Assembly (NCBI RefSeq): GCF_001563285.1
Contig: NZ_CP005188.1
Span: forward strand, 501,501-565,500
Source: Sphingobium sp. MI1205
GTDB lineage: Bacteria; Pseudomonadota; Alphaproteobacteria; Sphingomonadales; Sphingomonadaceae
DNA length: 64,000 nt
Direction: 5' to 3'
Below the pieces are notes generated by a model. It saw only the letters and a program-made list of their open reading frames with translations, did not search any database and was not told the DNA's origin. This document shows positions 34,676 through 43,422 of the stretch, in pieces (position 1 is the first letter of the stretch; each line of letters opens with the position of its first letter). A program made the position numbers and the translations under genes.

Positions 34676-35209
34676 ATGATCGGTGCTTTTCGCGCATTTA
34701 TCGCGACTGCCACGCTTGCGCTCGGCGCACTGATCGTGACCCCTGCCGCTGCCGGTACGCTGCAGTGCGTGCCCTATGCCCGTCAGGTTTCCGGCATCGA
34801 GATCTATGGCAATGCCCATACCTGGTGGAACCAGGCCGAGGGTCGCTATGCGCGGGGCCATGAGCCGCGTGAAGGCGCTGTGCTGGCGTTCGCGGCGAGC
34901 CGGTCGATGCCCGTCGGTCATGTCGCCATGGTCAGCAAGGTCGTCAGCGAGCGCGAAGTGCTGCTGACCCATGCCAACTGGTCCTATCGTGGCGGGATCG
35001 AGCGCAATGTCCGCGCCATTGACGTGTCGCCGAACAATGACTGGACCGATGTCCGCGTATGGTATGGTCCCATCGGCGGCCTTGGCCTGCGGTCCAATCC
35101 GGCCAACGGCTTCATCTATCCGGTGCAGCCGAGCGAGCAGGCCCCGATCCAGATCGCGATGGCCGGTCGCGCGCCTGCGGGCTCTGGTGCGGCGCACGCT
35201 GCTTTCTGA
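34676..35209 (+). CDS. CHAP-domain exported amidase-like protein, copy 1
   Basis: 177 residues from the ATG at 34676, where a signal peptide begins (MIGAFRAFIATATLALGALI, ending AAAG). The CHAP fold follows: catalytic Cys in LQCVPYARQVSGIEI, WWNQAEGRYARG, the catalytic His in MPVGHVAMVSKV, and HANW. Such enzymes cut peptidoglycan cross-bridges or act as scaffolds. It is the first of two tandem paralogues after recF. A short C-terminal tail is rich in Ala and Gly. Confidence 0.88.
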   Translation: MIGAFRAFIATATLALGALIVTPAAAGTLQCVPYARQVSGIEIYGNAHTWWNQAEGRYARGHEPREGAVLAFAASRSMPVGHVAMVSKVVSEREVLLTHANWSYRGGIERNVRAIDVSPNNDWTDVRVWYGPIGGLGLRSNPANGFIYPVQPSEQAPIQIAMAGRAPAGSGAAHAAF

Positions 35210-35289
35210 CATTTTAACCAGTTTATAACGGCCGCCGCCTAATGTGATCGGCGGTGGGGCGATGCTCAAAAGATTTGAGGTCGCATATA

Positions 35290-36015
35290 ATGTTTCGATA
35301 TGTTCGCGGAGCCGTCTGGCTGTTGGCGGGGCTGATCGCCACGCCGGTATCCGGCGCGACCGCTCTGCAATGCGTACCCTATGCACGGATCGTGTCCGGC
35401 GTGAATATCCGGGGCGACGCGCTGACCTGGTGGGACCAGGCGCAGGATAGCTATGCGCGCGGCCACCTGCCTCGGCGCGGGGCAGTGATGGCATTCCGTC
35501 CCTTTGGACCGATGACGCTGGGCCATGTCGCCGTGGTCAGCAAGGTGCTGGACGACCGGCGCGTGCTGATTCGCCATGCCAACTGGTCGGTGCCCGGCGC
35601 AATCGAGGAAGATGTGCTGGCGATCGACGTGTCGGACACGGGCGACTGGAGTGCGGTGCGCGTGTGGCACAGCCCGACCGGCCAGATGGGCGCCCGGACC
35701 AATCCGACTTTCGGTTTCATCTATCCCGGCAAGGCGCAGCTGCGGCCGTTCGAACCCGATCCGGCGCTGGGCGAAAGTGTGCGCTTTGCGAAGGCGGATC
35801 CCACGATCTGGGAACAGGCCAAGCCAGCCAAGGTTGTTGAGGAAGGGGAGGGGGCCGAACGCCTCGCCGGTCTTGGCCGCTCCTTGCGCAAGGCATTGCG
35901 CGAGCCACGGCTGGAAACCGATATGCGCGCCATTCAATTTGCTGACGCAGCGCCTTCGGGACGGTCGCTGCGGGACATTATCGCGGATGTGAAGCGGGAC
36001 GCCCGGCTGCGCTGA
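35290..36015 (+). CDS. CHAP-domain exported amidase-like protein, copy 2
   Basis: 241 residues from the ATG at 35290 (signal MFRYVRGAVWLLAGLIATPV), with GAGG eight to eleven bases upstream. CHAP core: LQCVPYARIVSGVNI, TWWDQAQDSYARGHLPRRGA, MTLGHVAVVSKVL, HANWSV. It is clearly paralogous to copy 1 (same order of motifs, the same GFIYP end of domain). It adds about 80 charged residues at the C-terminus (EEGEGAERLAGLGRSLRKAL). It probably remodels peptidoglycan; the extra tail may bind a partner. Confidence 0.88.
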   Translation: MFRYVRGAVWLLAGLIATPVSGATALQCVPYARIVSGVNIRGDALTWWDQAQDSYARGHLPRRGAVMAFRPFGPMTLGHVAVVSKVLDDRRVLIRHANWSVPGAIEEDVLAIDVSDTGDWSAVRVWHSPTGQMGARTNPTFGFIYPGKAQLRPFEPDPALGESVRFAKADPTIWEQAKPAKVVEEGEGAERLAGLGRSLRKALREPRLETDMRAIQFADAAPSGRSLRDIIADVKRDARLR

Positions 36016-36093
36016 TGGCCCTGCGATTTGCGGACCCTGACCTGAACTCCGTCCGTTCGCCTGACACGAACGGATGAAGCGGAGCGGGCCAGC

Positions 36094-36369
36094 TTATTCC
36101 GCGTCGGCGGGCTTTTCTTCCTCGCCCTCGGCCGGGCGCTCGAACCAGGCTTCAACCGGGCCGGACAGCTTGATCGTCAGCGGCTGACCGTTGCGGTCGC
36201 GGGTCTTGCCAGCGGCGACGCGAATCCAGCCTTCCGAGATGCAATATTCCTCCACATCCTTGCGGACCCGGTCCTTGAAGCGGATGCCGATTCCCCGTTG
36301 CAGCACGTCCATGTCGAAAAAGGCGCTGCGCGGATTGGTGGAGAGGCGGTCGGGAGGCGTGTCGCTCAT
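36094..36369 (-). CDS. DUF3297 family protein
   Basis: 91 residues from the ATG at 36369 (MSDTPPDRLSTNPRSAFFDM). The segment LQRGIGIRFKDRVRKDVEEY then CISEGWIRVAAGK is the conserved core of DUF3297, a small alphaproteobacterial cytosolic family of unknown function. The C-terminus is acidic. It lies 33 bases after the protease gene on the same strand. Conserved size, no signal peptide. Confidence 0.85.
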   Translation of the reverse strand: MSDTPPDRLSTNPRSAFFDMDVLQRGIGIRFKDRVRKDVEEYCISEGWIRVAAGKTRDRNGQPLTIKLSGPVEAWFERPAEGEEEKPADAE

Positions 36370-36401
36370 GGCTGTTCCAAAGGTCCTTCGTTTCGCGCCG
36401 C

Positions 36402-37256
36402 CTAGCGCTTTGGAGTCGTTGCCGTCAACCGGGGCGCGTCGTCCACATCGCAGAAGATGCGGCGGATCACGCCCTGTTCCAGCCATGAGGCAAAGCGCAC
36501 CTCTGCATCGGCAAGGCCCGCGAAGGGGTAGGCGACCGGCCGGTCATTGACCGCGCGGCTGGCCTGTACCAGCCGGATCATGGCGTCAGGCGCGGTGGTA
36601 AGGATGCGGCCGCGCCTGTCCGTCGCCGCGCTGTTGACGCCGACGACATGGCCGTCCTCGGCAAAGACGGGGCCGCCGCTGATGCCGGAGAGGATGTCGT
36701 CGCTTTCGGGCAGGCGGCCCACCTCAGCCCAGGCGAGTACGGGCTGCGTTTCTTCGGTTCGACCACGCCGCGCGCTGGCCGCGCCGATCAGTTCGGATAC
36801 GACAAGGGTGGGTCGGCCCGAGGGGAAGCCCATATGGAATCCGGTTGATCCCGGTGGCGGCATGCGGTCCGACAGGGGCAGCGCATGGCCGCTCGGCATG
36901 CCATCGCGCACGAGTGCGGCGTCGGCCTCACGGCTTGCCACCACATGGGACACCGGTCGGACGATCCCGCCTTCGTCAATGCCGATGCGGGCGCAGCCCT
37001 GCGTCACATGTTCAGCCGTCAGCCAGACGCCGTCCCGATCGATGGCAAACGCCGTGCCCATGCTGTCGGCGGGGCCGTCGAGCCGGTCCTGGATTACAAA
37101 GGCCTCGTCGCTCCATTGCGGCATGGGGCGGCGGGGGGAGCGGGGATCATAGACTTCGACCTGCAAGGGCGTCGGGCGCGTGACCTCACCGATCCAGGCC
37201 AGCGCCAATATGCCGCCCAGCATCAGCGGCAGGCAGCCAAGGCTCCGCCGCGCCAT
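36402..37256 (-). CDS. Membrane-anchored trypsin-like serine protease
   Basis: 284 residues. An N-terminal signal or anchor (LGCLPLMLGGILALAWIG) puts the protease domain in the periplasm. The triad can be read as His in WLTAEHVTQG, Asp in READAALVRDG and Ser in GISGGPVFAEDG. There is no PDZ domain, unlike DegP. It overlaps nothing; DUF350 is four bases upstream and DUF3297 is 32 bases downstream, so these three are probably co-transcribed. Confidence 0.85.
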   Translation of the reverse strand: MARRSLGCLPLMLGGILALAWIGEVTRPTPLQVEVYDPRSPRRPMPQWSDEAFVIQDRLDGPADSMGTAFAIDRDGVWLTAEHVTQGCARIGIDEGGIVRPVSHVVASREADAALVRDGMPSGHALPLSDRMPPPGSTGFHMGFPSGRPTLVVSELIGAASARRGRTEETQPVLAWAEVGRLPESDDILSGISGGPVFAEDGHVVGVNSAATDRRGRILTTAPDAMIRLVQASRAVNDRPVAYPFAGLADAEVRFASWLEQGVIRRIFCDVDDAPRLTATTPKR

Positions 37257-37260
37257 GGCT

Positions 37261-37683
37261 TTAGCCCGCCACGGCCGCAGCCGTCAGGCATGCGATCGCG
37301 GCCTTCATCATAGCGAGGAAGATGGCGGCCGCCCGCTCGTTCGCCTCGATCCGGGTGGATAGCGAGCCGAGCAGGAAATCGACGAAGCGAAAGGCGATGA
37401 GTTGTAGCACCAGCGTGACGCTGCCCCAGATCATGACGTCCCAGACATTCACCGATCCGGCGAGGCACAGCGCCAGCGGTATGGCGAGGCCGATCGCCGC
37501 GCCGCCCAGCGATATCGCCGCCGCTTCGTTTCCCGCGCGGATCAGGGCGAATTCGTCATGCGGGGTAATCCACATATAAAGCGCCAATGCCGCCAGCCAG
37601 ACGAGCGTCGCGCAGGCAAGATGGAGCAGGAAGACGGGGAGGCCCGAAAGCAGGCTCTGGATAACGGGCATGGGATCGGTCAT
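37261..37683 (-). CDS. DUF350 membrane protein
   Basis: 140 residues from the ATG at 37683. Four membrane helices (LLHLACATLVWLAALALYMW, EAAAISLGGAAIGLAIPLAL, VMIWGSVTLVLQLIAFRF, AAIFLAMMKAAIACLTAAAV) form two DUF350 repeats, each with the conserved small-residue/acidic pattern (GNEAAAISLGG; IEANERAAAIFL). The family accompanies envelope stress proteins but has no firm function. It is upstream of the serine protease on the same strand. Confidence 0.85.
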   Translation of the reverse strand: MTDPMPVIQSLLSGLPVFLLHLACATLVWLAALALYMWITPHDEFALIRAGNEAAAISLGGAAIGLAIPLALCLAGSVNVWDVMIWGSVTLVLQLIAFRFVDFLLGSLSTRIEANERAAAIFLAMMKAAIACLTAAAVAG

Positions 37684-37770
37684 GTCCGCCACGATGCCGC
37701 AACCTGCCCCCGGCTTCAATCCGGGATAAGGTTGCGGCCTTGTTTCTATCTCTGATTCACACAGTTATAT

Positions 37771-38067
37771 TTAACGGCAGATGCGTACCCTGACGTCGCG
37801 GTCACGGTAATAATCATAGCGCCATTCGGTCCAGCAGCGCTGGCGATAGCGATAATGATTGCGTCGCCCATCGCGCCAGTGGCGGCGATATTCCCCGCGC
37901 CAATGGCGGCCGTCACGCCGATCCCAGTGGCGGTCGCCGCCGCGCCAGTCGCGGTCGCCATAGCCATAATGACCGCCCCGATATTGAGCCTGCGCCGGAG
38001 CAGCCGTCGCGCCAAGCGCGGCGATCGTCAGCCCGACCGCCGCCGCGCCCTTCATAAAGATGTTCAT
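37771..38067 (-). CDS. Small exported Arg/Tyr/Trp-rich protein, RcnB-like
   Basis: 98 residues from the ATG at 38067, which has GAGGAGAGAG just before it. Signal peptide (MNIFMKGAAAVGLTIAALGA, ending AQA). The mature part is low-complexity, full of Arg, Tyr, Trp, Asp and His (YGDRDWRGGDRHWDRRDG), ending RVRICR. This composition is shared with RcnB-type periplasmic proteins. It has no catalytic motif. Monocistronic. Confidence 0.7.
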   Translation of the reverse strand: MNIFMKGAAAVGLTIAALGATAAPAQAQYRGGHYGYGDRDWRGGDRHWDRRDGRHWRGEYRRHWRDGRRNHYRYRQRCWTEWRYDYYRDRDVRVRICR

Positions 38068-38206
38068 ATTCTCTCTCCTCACTTGCACCCCGACGCATCG
38101 GCGTAAAGCGGGGCCACGGGAGGGAAGATGCGCGCGCGTGACTGAACCGTCCGGGAACGGCGTTGTCAGGTGGCGTTAAGCGTTTGCCGGGCTACGGGAC
38201 GAGGTG

Positions 38207-39448
38207 TTACTTGCCCCGCAGCGCCTCTTCGGCTTCCGCGATATAGTCGCGGGTGATCGGCAGGGCGCGGCGGTCGCGCACATATTGCACCTGGTAATTC
38301 ACCATGCTGCCATGTTCGAACACCGTCGCGGCCCCGGCGAGGTAAAAAGTCCACAGGCGGAAGAATCGTTCGTCATACAGGGCGATGATGTCGGCGCGGC
38401 GCGCCATAGCGCGGGCATACCATTGCCGGATGGTGAGGCCGTAATGGATACGCAGCACCTCCACATCGGTGACCATCAGCCGCGTACCCTCGCTGCCCTG
38501 GATCATTTCGGAAAGCGCGGGGATATAGCCGCCGGGGAATATATATTTCTGGGTGAAGGCGTCGGTGATCCCCGGCCCGCCAACACGGCCGATCGTGTGG
38601 ACCAGCATCACGCCGTCGCGCGTCAGCAATTGTGTGCATTTGTCGAAGAAGGTGCGGTAGTGCGCGGTGCCGACATGTTCGAACATGCCGACCGACACGA
38701 TGCGGTCGAACGGCCCTTCGATGTCGCGATAATCGATCAGTTCGAAACGGACATGGTCGGCGACGCCAGCGTCCTGCGCCCGCTGGCGCGCGATCTTCAA
38801 CTGTTCCTCCGACAGGGTGATGCCGGTCACATCGACGCCGCAGGTGCGGTGCAGGTACAGCGCCATCCCGCCCCAGCCGCAGCCGATGTCCAGCACCTTC
38901 ATGCCCGGTTTCAAGTGCAGCTTGGCCGCGATATGCGCCTTCTTGTCCTCCTGCGCCTGTTCCAGGCTGATCCCGGCTTCATTGTCGGCGTCCGGCCAAT
39001 AGGCACAGCTATATTGGCGGTCGCGGTCGAGGAAGAGCGCGTAGAGCGCGCCCGACAGGTCATAATGATGCGCGACATTCGCCTTAGACCGCGCGCGATG
39101 ATTGGCGCGCCAGAGCGTCTGCCGGATCGATTTGAAGCCACGCTTGAGCGCGCCCATGTCGCTGATCGACTTGCCGCTTTCCCAACTGTTGTTGGCGCGG
39201 ATCATCGAGATCAGCTCCATGATGCCGCCCCCCTCGATACCGACGCGCCCGTCGATAAAGGCTTCGGCCATGCCCAGCCGCGGATCCTTGATGATGTCCA
39301 GCGGCACGCGGGCGTCGTGGAACTTCAGGGCAAGCGACGGGAAGGCCGGGTCGGGCGCGCCGACCGTCACTTTCCTGCCGTCATGATAGATGATGGTCAG
39401 TTGCCCCCGCGAGACCAACCGCTTGATGACCCGATCGAACATTTTCAT
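38207..39448 (-). CDS. cfa: Cyclopropane-fatty-acyl-phospholipid synthase
   Basis: 413 residues. SAM-dependent enzyme that adds a methylene bridge to unsaturated phospholipid acyl chains at the membrane. The SAM site is KVLDIGCGWGGMALYLHRTC. Nearby are the CFA signatures HYDLSGALYALFLD and SVGMFEHVGTAHYRTFF, with YIFPGGYIPALSEM later. I take the ATG at 39448; a TTG nine bases earlier is possible. It is isolated on this strand from the MsrP-like gene by about 30 bases and may be read with it. Confidence 0.93.
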   Translation of the reverse strand: MKMFDRVIKRLVSRGQLTIIYHDGRKVTVGAPDPAFPSLALKFHDARVPLDIIKDPRLGMAEAFIDGRVGIEGGGIMELISMIRANNSWESGKSISDMGALKRGFKSIRQTLWRANHRARSKANVAHHYDLSGALYALFLDRDRQYSCAYWPDADNEAGISLEQAQEDKKAHIAAKLHLKPGMKVLDIGCGWGGMALYLHRTCGVDVTGITLSEEQLKIARQRAQDAGVADHVRFELIDYRDIEGPFDRIVSVGMFEHVGTAHYRTFFDKCTQLLTRDGVMLVHTIGRVGGPGITDAFTQKYIFPGGYIPALSEMIQGSEGTRLMVTDVEVLRIHYGLTIRQWYARAMARRADIIALYDERFFRLWTFYLAGAATVFEHGSMVNYQVQYVRDRRALPITRDYIAEAEEALRGK

Positions 39449-39480
39449 GGGCGGCAACCTGTCAGGTCATTTCGCGTCCG

Positions 39481-40233
39481 TCAAATGCCTGCATACCAAT
39501 CATATCCTGCACGGTCCTCCCAATAGCCGCCCTTGCCATCGCCAATACCGGAGAGGCTGTCGACGGCCTTTATCTCCATCAGATATTTGGCCTGCTTGTA
39601 CCCAAGCTGGCGTTCGACCCGCAGTCGCAGCGGCGCGCCGTTGGCGACCGTGAGCGGCCGATCGTTGAGCGCGAAGGCGAGGACCGTCTGGGGATGAAAG
39701 GCGTCGATCAGGTCGATGCTTTCATAATAGGGCCGCCCGTCACCCATGAAGTCGGCGCAGTGAAACAGGATATAGCGCGCCCGGCTGTTCATGCGCGCCG
39801 CGTCGAGGACAAGCGCCAGCGGCACGCCGCGCCACTTGCCGATGGCGCTCCATCCTTCGACGCAATCGTGGCGGGTGATCTGTTCGCGATGGGGCAGGCT
39901 ACGCAACTGGGCGAGCGACAGGGAGAGCGGGCGATCGACCAGCCCCGTGACCTTCAGCCGCCAGTCGGCAAAGTCGGTGCGCCACAGCGCCCGATATTCC
40001 GGGGTGTTGGGGTTGGCGGTGCCGTTGGAGCGGAAAATCGGCGAAATCTGGTCGGGCCGGAACTCGCGCGCCATCGCGTCGCGCGTCATCAGGCTGCGCT
40101 GCGCCCATTTATGGAAATTCTCCGCGGAAAAAAGCGCCTCGCGCACGCTTTCATTCCGCGCCAGCCGGTCGCAGCCCGCTAGCATGGCGGCCGTGCCGAG
40201 CAGTAGAGTGCGGCGGTCGAAGATCAGGCTCAT
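39481..40233 (-). CDS. Molybdopterin-dependent oxidoreductase, MsrP/sulfite oxidase-like
   Basis: 250 residues. The N-terminus (RRTLLLGTAAMLAGCDRLAR) has an RR and a lipobox-like LAGC, so it is exported by Tat or lipidated. The Moco-binding region holds the molybdenum-ligating Cys in HDCVEGWSAIGKW. Other marks are the pterin-contacting RYILFHCADF and PLRLRVERQLGYKQ. Its start overlaps the cytochrome b gene by ATGA, giving a pair like MsrPQ or YedYZ: the membrane cytochrome feeds electrons and the molybdoenzyme reduces an oxidised periplasmic substrate. Confidence 0.88.
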   Translation of the reverse strand: MSLIFDRRTLLLGTAAMLAGCDRLARNESVREALFSAENFHKWAQRSLMTRDAMAREFRPDQISPIFRSNGTANPNTPEYRALWRTDFADWRLKVTGLVDRPLSLSLAQLRSLPHREQITRHDCVEGWSAIGKWRGVPLALVLDAARMNSRARYILFHCADFMGDGRPYYESIDLIDAFHPQTVLAFALNDRPLTVANGAPLRLRVERQLGYKQAKYLMEIKAVDSLSGIGDGKGGYWEDRAGYDWYAGI

Positions 40234-40958
40234 GGCCGTTCCTTTGGCAGCCGGTAACGGCCAGTGATCATGGAACGCAGTTCATTGACTGGCCCGGCGA
40301 GCAGCACCATGATGATATGGACAAGGAAAAAGGTGGCCAGTGCAAAGGCCATGATGAAATGGATCGACCGGGCCGACTGCCGCCCGCCGAACAGATCGAC
40401 CAGCCAGGGCCATGCGGCGTTCATGCCAGGCGACATGGTCAACCCGGTCAGGATGAGCAGCGGAAGCGCGACGAAGATGATGGCGATATAGCTCGCCTTT
40501 TGCAGCACATTGTAGCGCAGGGCCGCTTCACCGGTTGGAAAGCGTAATCGGGCGTGATTGACGATGTCCCGCAAGATATGGCGCGGGGCGAGGTCTTCCC
40601 GACGGAAAGCAAGATCGCGCGCGATGTGCCCCTTCAGCAGCGCCCAGAGCATGTAGGCGAGAAGGGCGAAGGCGAAAACAGGCGCAGCCGCCAGATGCCA
40701 GTGCCGGGACATGGCGAGATCATAATGGCCGGGCAGGGTGATCCAGCCGCCGAAACGCTCCAGTTGCAGCCAGGCATGGTCGAAATTCGCCCCATATTGT
40801 CCCCAGTAGAGCCGGGGATGGGCATTGAAGATGCCAAGGCCGCTGGTGAAAAGAACGTAAAGCAGGAGGGCGTTGAGCCAGTGCCACAATCGCACCGGCC
40901 AGCGGTGTCGGAGCACGATCGACGTCGGCGGGGCGACATGGGACGAAGGACCGACCAT
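40230..40958 (-). CDS. Cytochrome b561-type membrane subunit
   Basis: 242 residues with several membrane helices and heme-ligand-type histidines (VLRHRWPVRLWHWLNALLLY, LAMSRHWHLAAAPVFAFALL, IHFIMAFALATFFLVHIIMV). It resembles the di-heme cytochrome b subunits of formate dehydrogenase and thiosulfate reductase. It overlaps and precedes the molybdoenzyme gene, to which it should pass electrons from the quinone pool. Confidence 0.88.
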   Translation of the reverse strand: MVGPSSHVAPPTSIVLRHRWPVRLWHWLNALLLYVLFTSGLGIFNAHPRLYWGQYGANFDHAWLQLERFGGWITLPGHYDLAMSRHWHLAAAPVFAFALLAYMLWALLKGHIARDLAFRREDLAPRHILRDIVNHARLRFPTGEAALRYNVLQKASYIAIIFVALPLLILTGLTMSPGMNAAWPWLVDLFGGRQSARSIHFIMAFALATFFLVHIIMVLLAGPVNELRSMITGRYRLPKERP

Positions 40959-41372
40959 GGCGCACTGTTACCCTTTTGCATCAAGCCGGTCAAAAATCAT
41001 CGCCATGTCCGAACGGTATCGAAACAAATTAACCCGTTCATCTTCTGGCCATAATCGGGGCTGATAAGCGCAGATGAGCAGTTCCGGCTGGTCGAAAAGT
41101 CGGTGAAAATGCGCTGCGTCTCGCAGTGTTTGGATCGACTGTTGCGAAAGTGCATCATTCTTGATTAATCTTCATGACGATGTTGCAACGCGGAACGAAG
41201 GCTACCATATGCGCCACTGTCCACGGCGCAAGATCGTGGCAAGCAGGGATGGAGTAAAGAGCATCACTTCATAGTGATCCTCGAAGCATTAGAGCTTCAA
41301 CGAAATTCCTGTCCTATATCGAGAGTGCCATCCAATCCTTGGATAATGTACTCCTTATTGCATGAGGACTTT
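40959..41372. other. Long 5' region of the outer-membrane barrel gene
   Basis: 414 bases without a gene. It contains AT-richer stretches (around 41020-41045 and 41150-41190) that may hold promoters for the divergent cytochrome and barrel genes. I see no tRNA, riboswitch or repeat. A long untranslated leader for the porin-like gene is possible. Confidence 0.4.
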
Positions 41373-41879
41373 ATGAAGACTGTGATTTTCGCAGCCATTG
41401 CTGCTGCCGCTGTTGCGGCCCCCGCGTTCGCTCAGGACGCTGCTCCCTTCACCGGCCCCCGCGCTGGCGTGACCGTTGGTTATGACAACCTCGGCAACGA
41501 AGGCGTGAGCTACGGCGTGAGCGCTGGCTATGACATCGCCCTGACCCCGAACGTGACCTTCGGTCCCGAAGTGACCCTGGGCGACAGCAGCGTTGATTCT
41601 GCGGGCACGGAAGTCAGCCGCGACCTGGCCGCTTCGGTGCGCCTGGGCTACATCCTGACCCCGCAGGTTCTGGCGTTCGGCAAGGTTGGCTATGCCAGCA
41701 CCCGTCTCGAAGCGTCGAACAGCAATCTGGGCTTCGCTCTCGAAGGCGTCCGTTTCGGCGGTGGTCTGGAATATGCCATCAACGGCAACACCTACATCTC
41801 GGCTGAATATCAGCGCACCGAGTATGAAGACAATGGCAGCCGTGACGCTGGCGTGGTCGGCATCGGCTTCCGTTTCTAA
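41373..41879 (+). CDS. Outer-membrane beta-barrel protein (opacity/OmpA-like porin family)
   Basis: 168 residues from the ATG at 41373, preceded by GAGG. Signal peptide (MKTVIFAAIAAAAVAAPAFA). The mature protein shows alternating strands of an eight-stranded barrel (RAGVTVGYDNLG, VSYGVSAGYDIALT, ASVRLGYILTPQVLAFGKVG, TYISAEYQRTEY) ending in FRF, the C-terminal aromatic needed by the assembly machinery. Codon use is strongly biased to preferred codons, as in abundant proteins. A perfect terminator follows. Confidence 0.88.
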   Translation: MKTVIFAAIAAAAVAAPAFAQDAAPFTGPRAGVTVGYDNLGNEGVSYGVSAGYDIALTPNVTFGPEVTLGDSSVDSAGTEVSRDLAASVRLGYILTPQVLAFGKVGYASTRLEASNSNLGFALEGVRFGGGLEYAINGNTYISAEYQRTEYEDNGSRDAGVVGIGFRF

Positions 41880-41905
41880 TCCTTCGCGGATCTGAAACGT
41901 TGAGA

Positions 41906-41932
41906 GGGCGGTCCTTCGGGGCCGCCCTTTTT
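41906..41932 (+). terminator. Rho-independent terminator
   Basis: Stem GGGCGGTCC/GGGCCGCCC (one mismatch) closed by a TTCG tetraloop, followed by TTTTT. It ends the outer-membrane barrel transcript 27 bases after its stop. Confidence 0.85.
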
Positions 41933-42091
41933 CGTGTCAGGATTCTTGATTTTCACGCGGAGGCGCGGCGGGCTCGGCTATCGACCGCCGCACTTCTCGC
42001 ATCTTGAGGTTGGGATCGGTTTAGATACGATGCGAGCCGTTGGAGCCTTCGGCGTTCTCGCGTGAAAATATCGGGTGGGGATTAGGTTTGG

Positions 42092-43009
42092 CTATAGCGC
42101 GCCCGCCAGCGCCAGCACCACGCCGCCAACGACCAGCAGAAGCCCGGCCACTTCGCTACGGCTCATCCTTTCCCCCAGATAGAAATGGCCGAAACCCAGG
42201 GTGAAGGCGACCTCTATCTGGCCGACGATCCGAACCAGCGCCACGGGCGCGGTGGCAAAGCCCGTGAACCAGCAGGCCGAACCAAGCGCGGACAAAAGCC
42301 CGACCTGGCCGGATACGCGCCAGGTCGCCAGTACCTTGCGCAACTCACCGGCTTCTCGCGCCAACAGATAGCCACCTTGCATCAGCGTTTGCAGCGCGAC
42401 AGTAACGACGAGCACGATCAGCGCGGCCAGGATGGGATCGCTGCCGCCGACCTCCTGCGTTGCGCGGCGGATCGCGACGGCCGTGAGGGCAAAGAAGAAG
42501 CCGGACGCGATGCCGGTGAGCGCGGCGGGCTGGCCCAGCGCTTTCATGAAGTCCGCCGGACCCATGCGCTTGCCCCCGGTGGACAGCAGCATCACGCCGA
42601 TGACGCCGCAGCCGATCCCGGTCCAGGCGAGTGGATTGAGCCGTTCGCCCATCAGCAGGAAGGACAGGGCGGCGCCCTGCACCGCTTCGGTCTTTGAATA
42701 GGCGGTGCCCACGACGAAGTTTCGATGGGCAAAGGCCAGGATCAGCAGATTGGTGGCGATAATCTGCGCCAGCCCGCCGCCCAGGCAGAAAAGCAGAAAC
42801 AAGGGGTCGGCGCTAGGCAGCGGCCCCGGAACGAGCAGCCGGTAACCGCCCAGCAAGCCCAGCGCAAATGGCAGACCGTACAGATAGCGCACCAGCCCGG
42901 CGGCGTTGACCGACAGGCGGTGGCTGACGCGGCGCTGAATGGCCGTGCGCCAGGCCTGCGTTGCGCCAGCCAAGAGGGTGGCCGGGAGCCAGACGGATGA
43001 TGTGATCAC
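42092..43009 (-). CDS. EamA/DMT-family membrane transporter
   Basis: About 305 residues with ten hydrophobic helices in two EamA repeats (LFLLFCLGGGLAQIIATNLL, AFAHRNFVVGTAYSKTEAVQ, PAALTGIASGFFFALTAVAI, LLSALGSACWFTGFATAPVA, VAGLLLVVGGVVLALAGAL). The family exports amino acids, nucleosides or other metabolites. The start is uncertain: GTG at 43009 or TTG at 43015. Its 5' end touches the stop and repeat of the DUF559 gene. Confidence 0.85.
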   Translation of the reverse strand: MITSSVWLPATLLAGATQAWRTAIQRRVSHRLSVNAAGLVRYLYGLPFALGLLGGYRLLVPGPLPSADPLFLLFCLGGGLAQIIATNLLILAFAHRNFVVGTAYSKTEAVQGAALSFLLMGERLNPLAWTGIGCGVIGVMLLSTGGKRMGPADFMKALGQPAALTGIASGFFFALTAVAIRRATQEVGGSDPILAALIVLVVTVALQTLMQGGYLLAREAGELRKVLATWRVSGQVGLLSALGSACWFTGFATAPVALVRIVGQIEVAFTLGFGHFYLGERMSRSEVAGLLLVVGGVVLALAGAL

Positions 43010-43011
43010 TC

Positions 43012-43416
43012 TCAATCCTCCCCGTGCTTGGCATGGGGAGGGGGACCAGCCGCAGGCTGGTGGAGGGGAAGGGCGCGACAGTGGTGAAGAATGTGCAGCA
43101 TCACATTATCGAGATCGTGGAGAACATCGGCTGCTTTGACCCTTAGCATCCAGATGCCCTGCGCTTTCAGCCATGCATCCCGGCGCTCGTCCTGCGCGAT
43201 CTGGCTGGTTTGATCGTGACTGCTCCCGTCCACCTCGACCGCGAGTCGAGCGGAGGCGCAGTAGAAATCCAGCACATACAGTCCGGCGGGATGCTGCCTT
43301 CTAAACTTCATACCTTGTGGGCGCGAGCGCAACCACTGCCACAACGCGACCTCTGGCGGAGACATCACTCGCCGCAGGTTACGCGCGAACTCAACCGTCT
43401 TTCTCCTTGGCGGCAT
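43012..43416 (-). CDS. DUF559 endonuclease-like protein
   Basis: 134 residues from the ATG at 43416 (or 141 from a GTG at 43437). The DUF559 domain, related to very-short-patch repair endonucleases, shows RNLRRVMSPPEVALWQWLRS, RRQHPAGLYVLDFYCASARL, AVEVDGSSHD and QDERRDAWLKAQGIWMLRVK; the Asp/Glu-x-Asp set is the nuclease core. The last 19 residues (LPLHQPAAGPPPHAKHGED) are encoded inside a 57-bp repeat, and the upstream GTG start lies in an inverted copy of it, so the whole gene sits as a cassette between two repeats. Confidence 0.85.
   Translation of the reverse strand: MPPRRKTVEFARNLRRVMSPPEVALWQWLRSRPQGMKFRRQHPAGLYVLDFYCASARLAVEVDGSSHDQTSQIAQDERRDAWLKAQGIWMLRVKAADVLHDLDNVMLHILHHCRALPLHQPAAGPPPHAKHGED
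43014..43070 (+). repeat. GC-rich palindromic repeat, copy 1
   Basis: Reads AATCCTCCCCGTGCTTGGC, then ATGGGGAGGGGGACC, a small hairpin AGCCGCAGGCT, and GGTGGAGGGG. The inverted copy is at 43423-43484. The outer arms CCTCCCC/GGGGAGG form one hairpin and the inner AGCC/GGCT another. It lies exactly over the end of the DUF559 gene. Confidence 0.85.
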
Positions 43417-43422
43417 CGCGCA

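Noticed and set aside
38204..39526. 440-codon open frame antisense to cfa
   Set aside because: Shadow frame; the cfa gene has its SAM-binding and CFA motifs.
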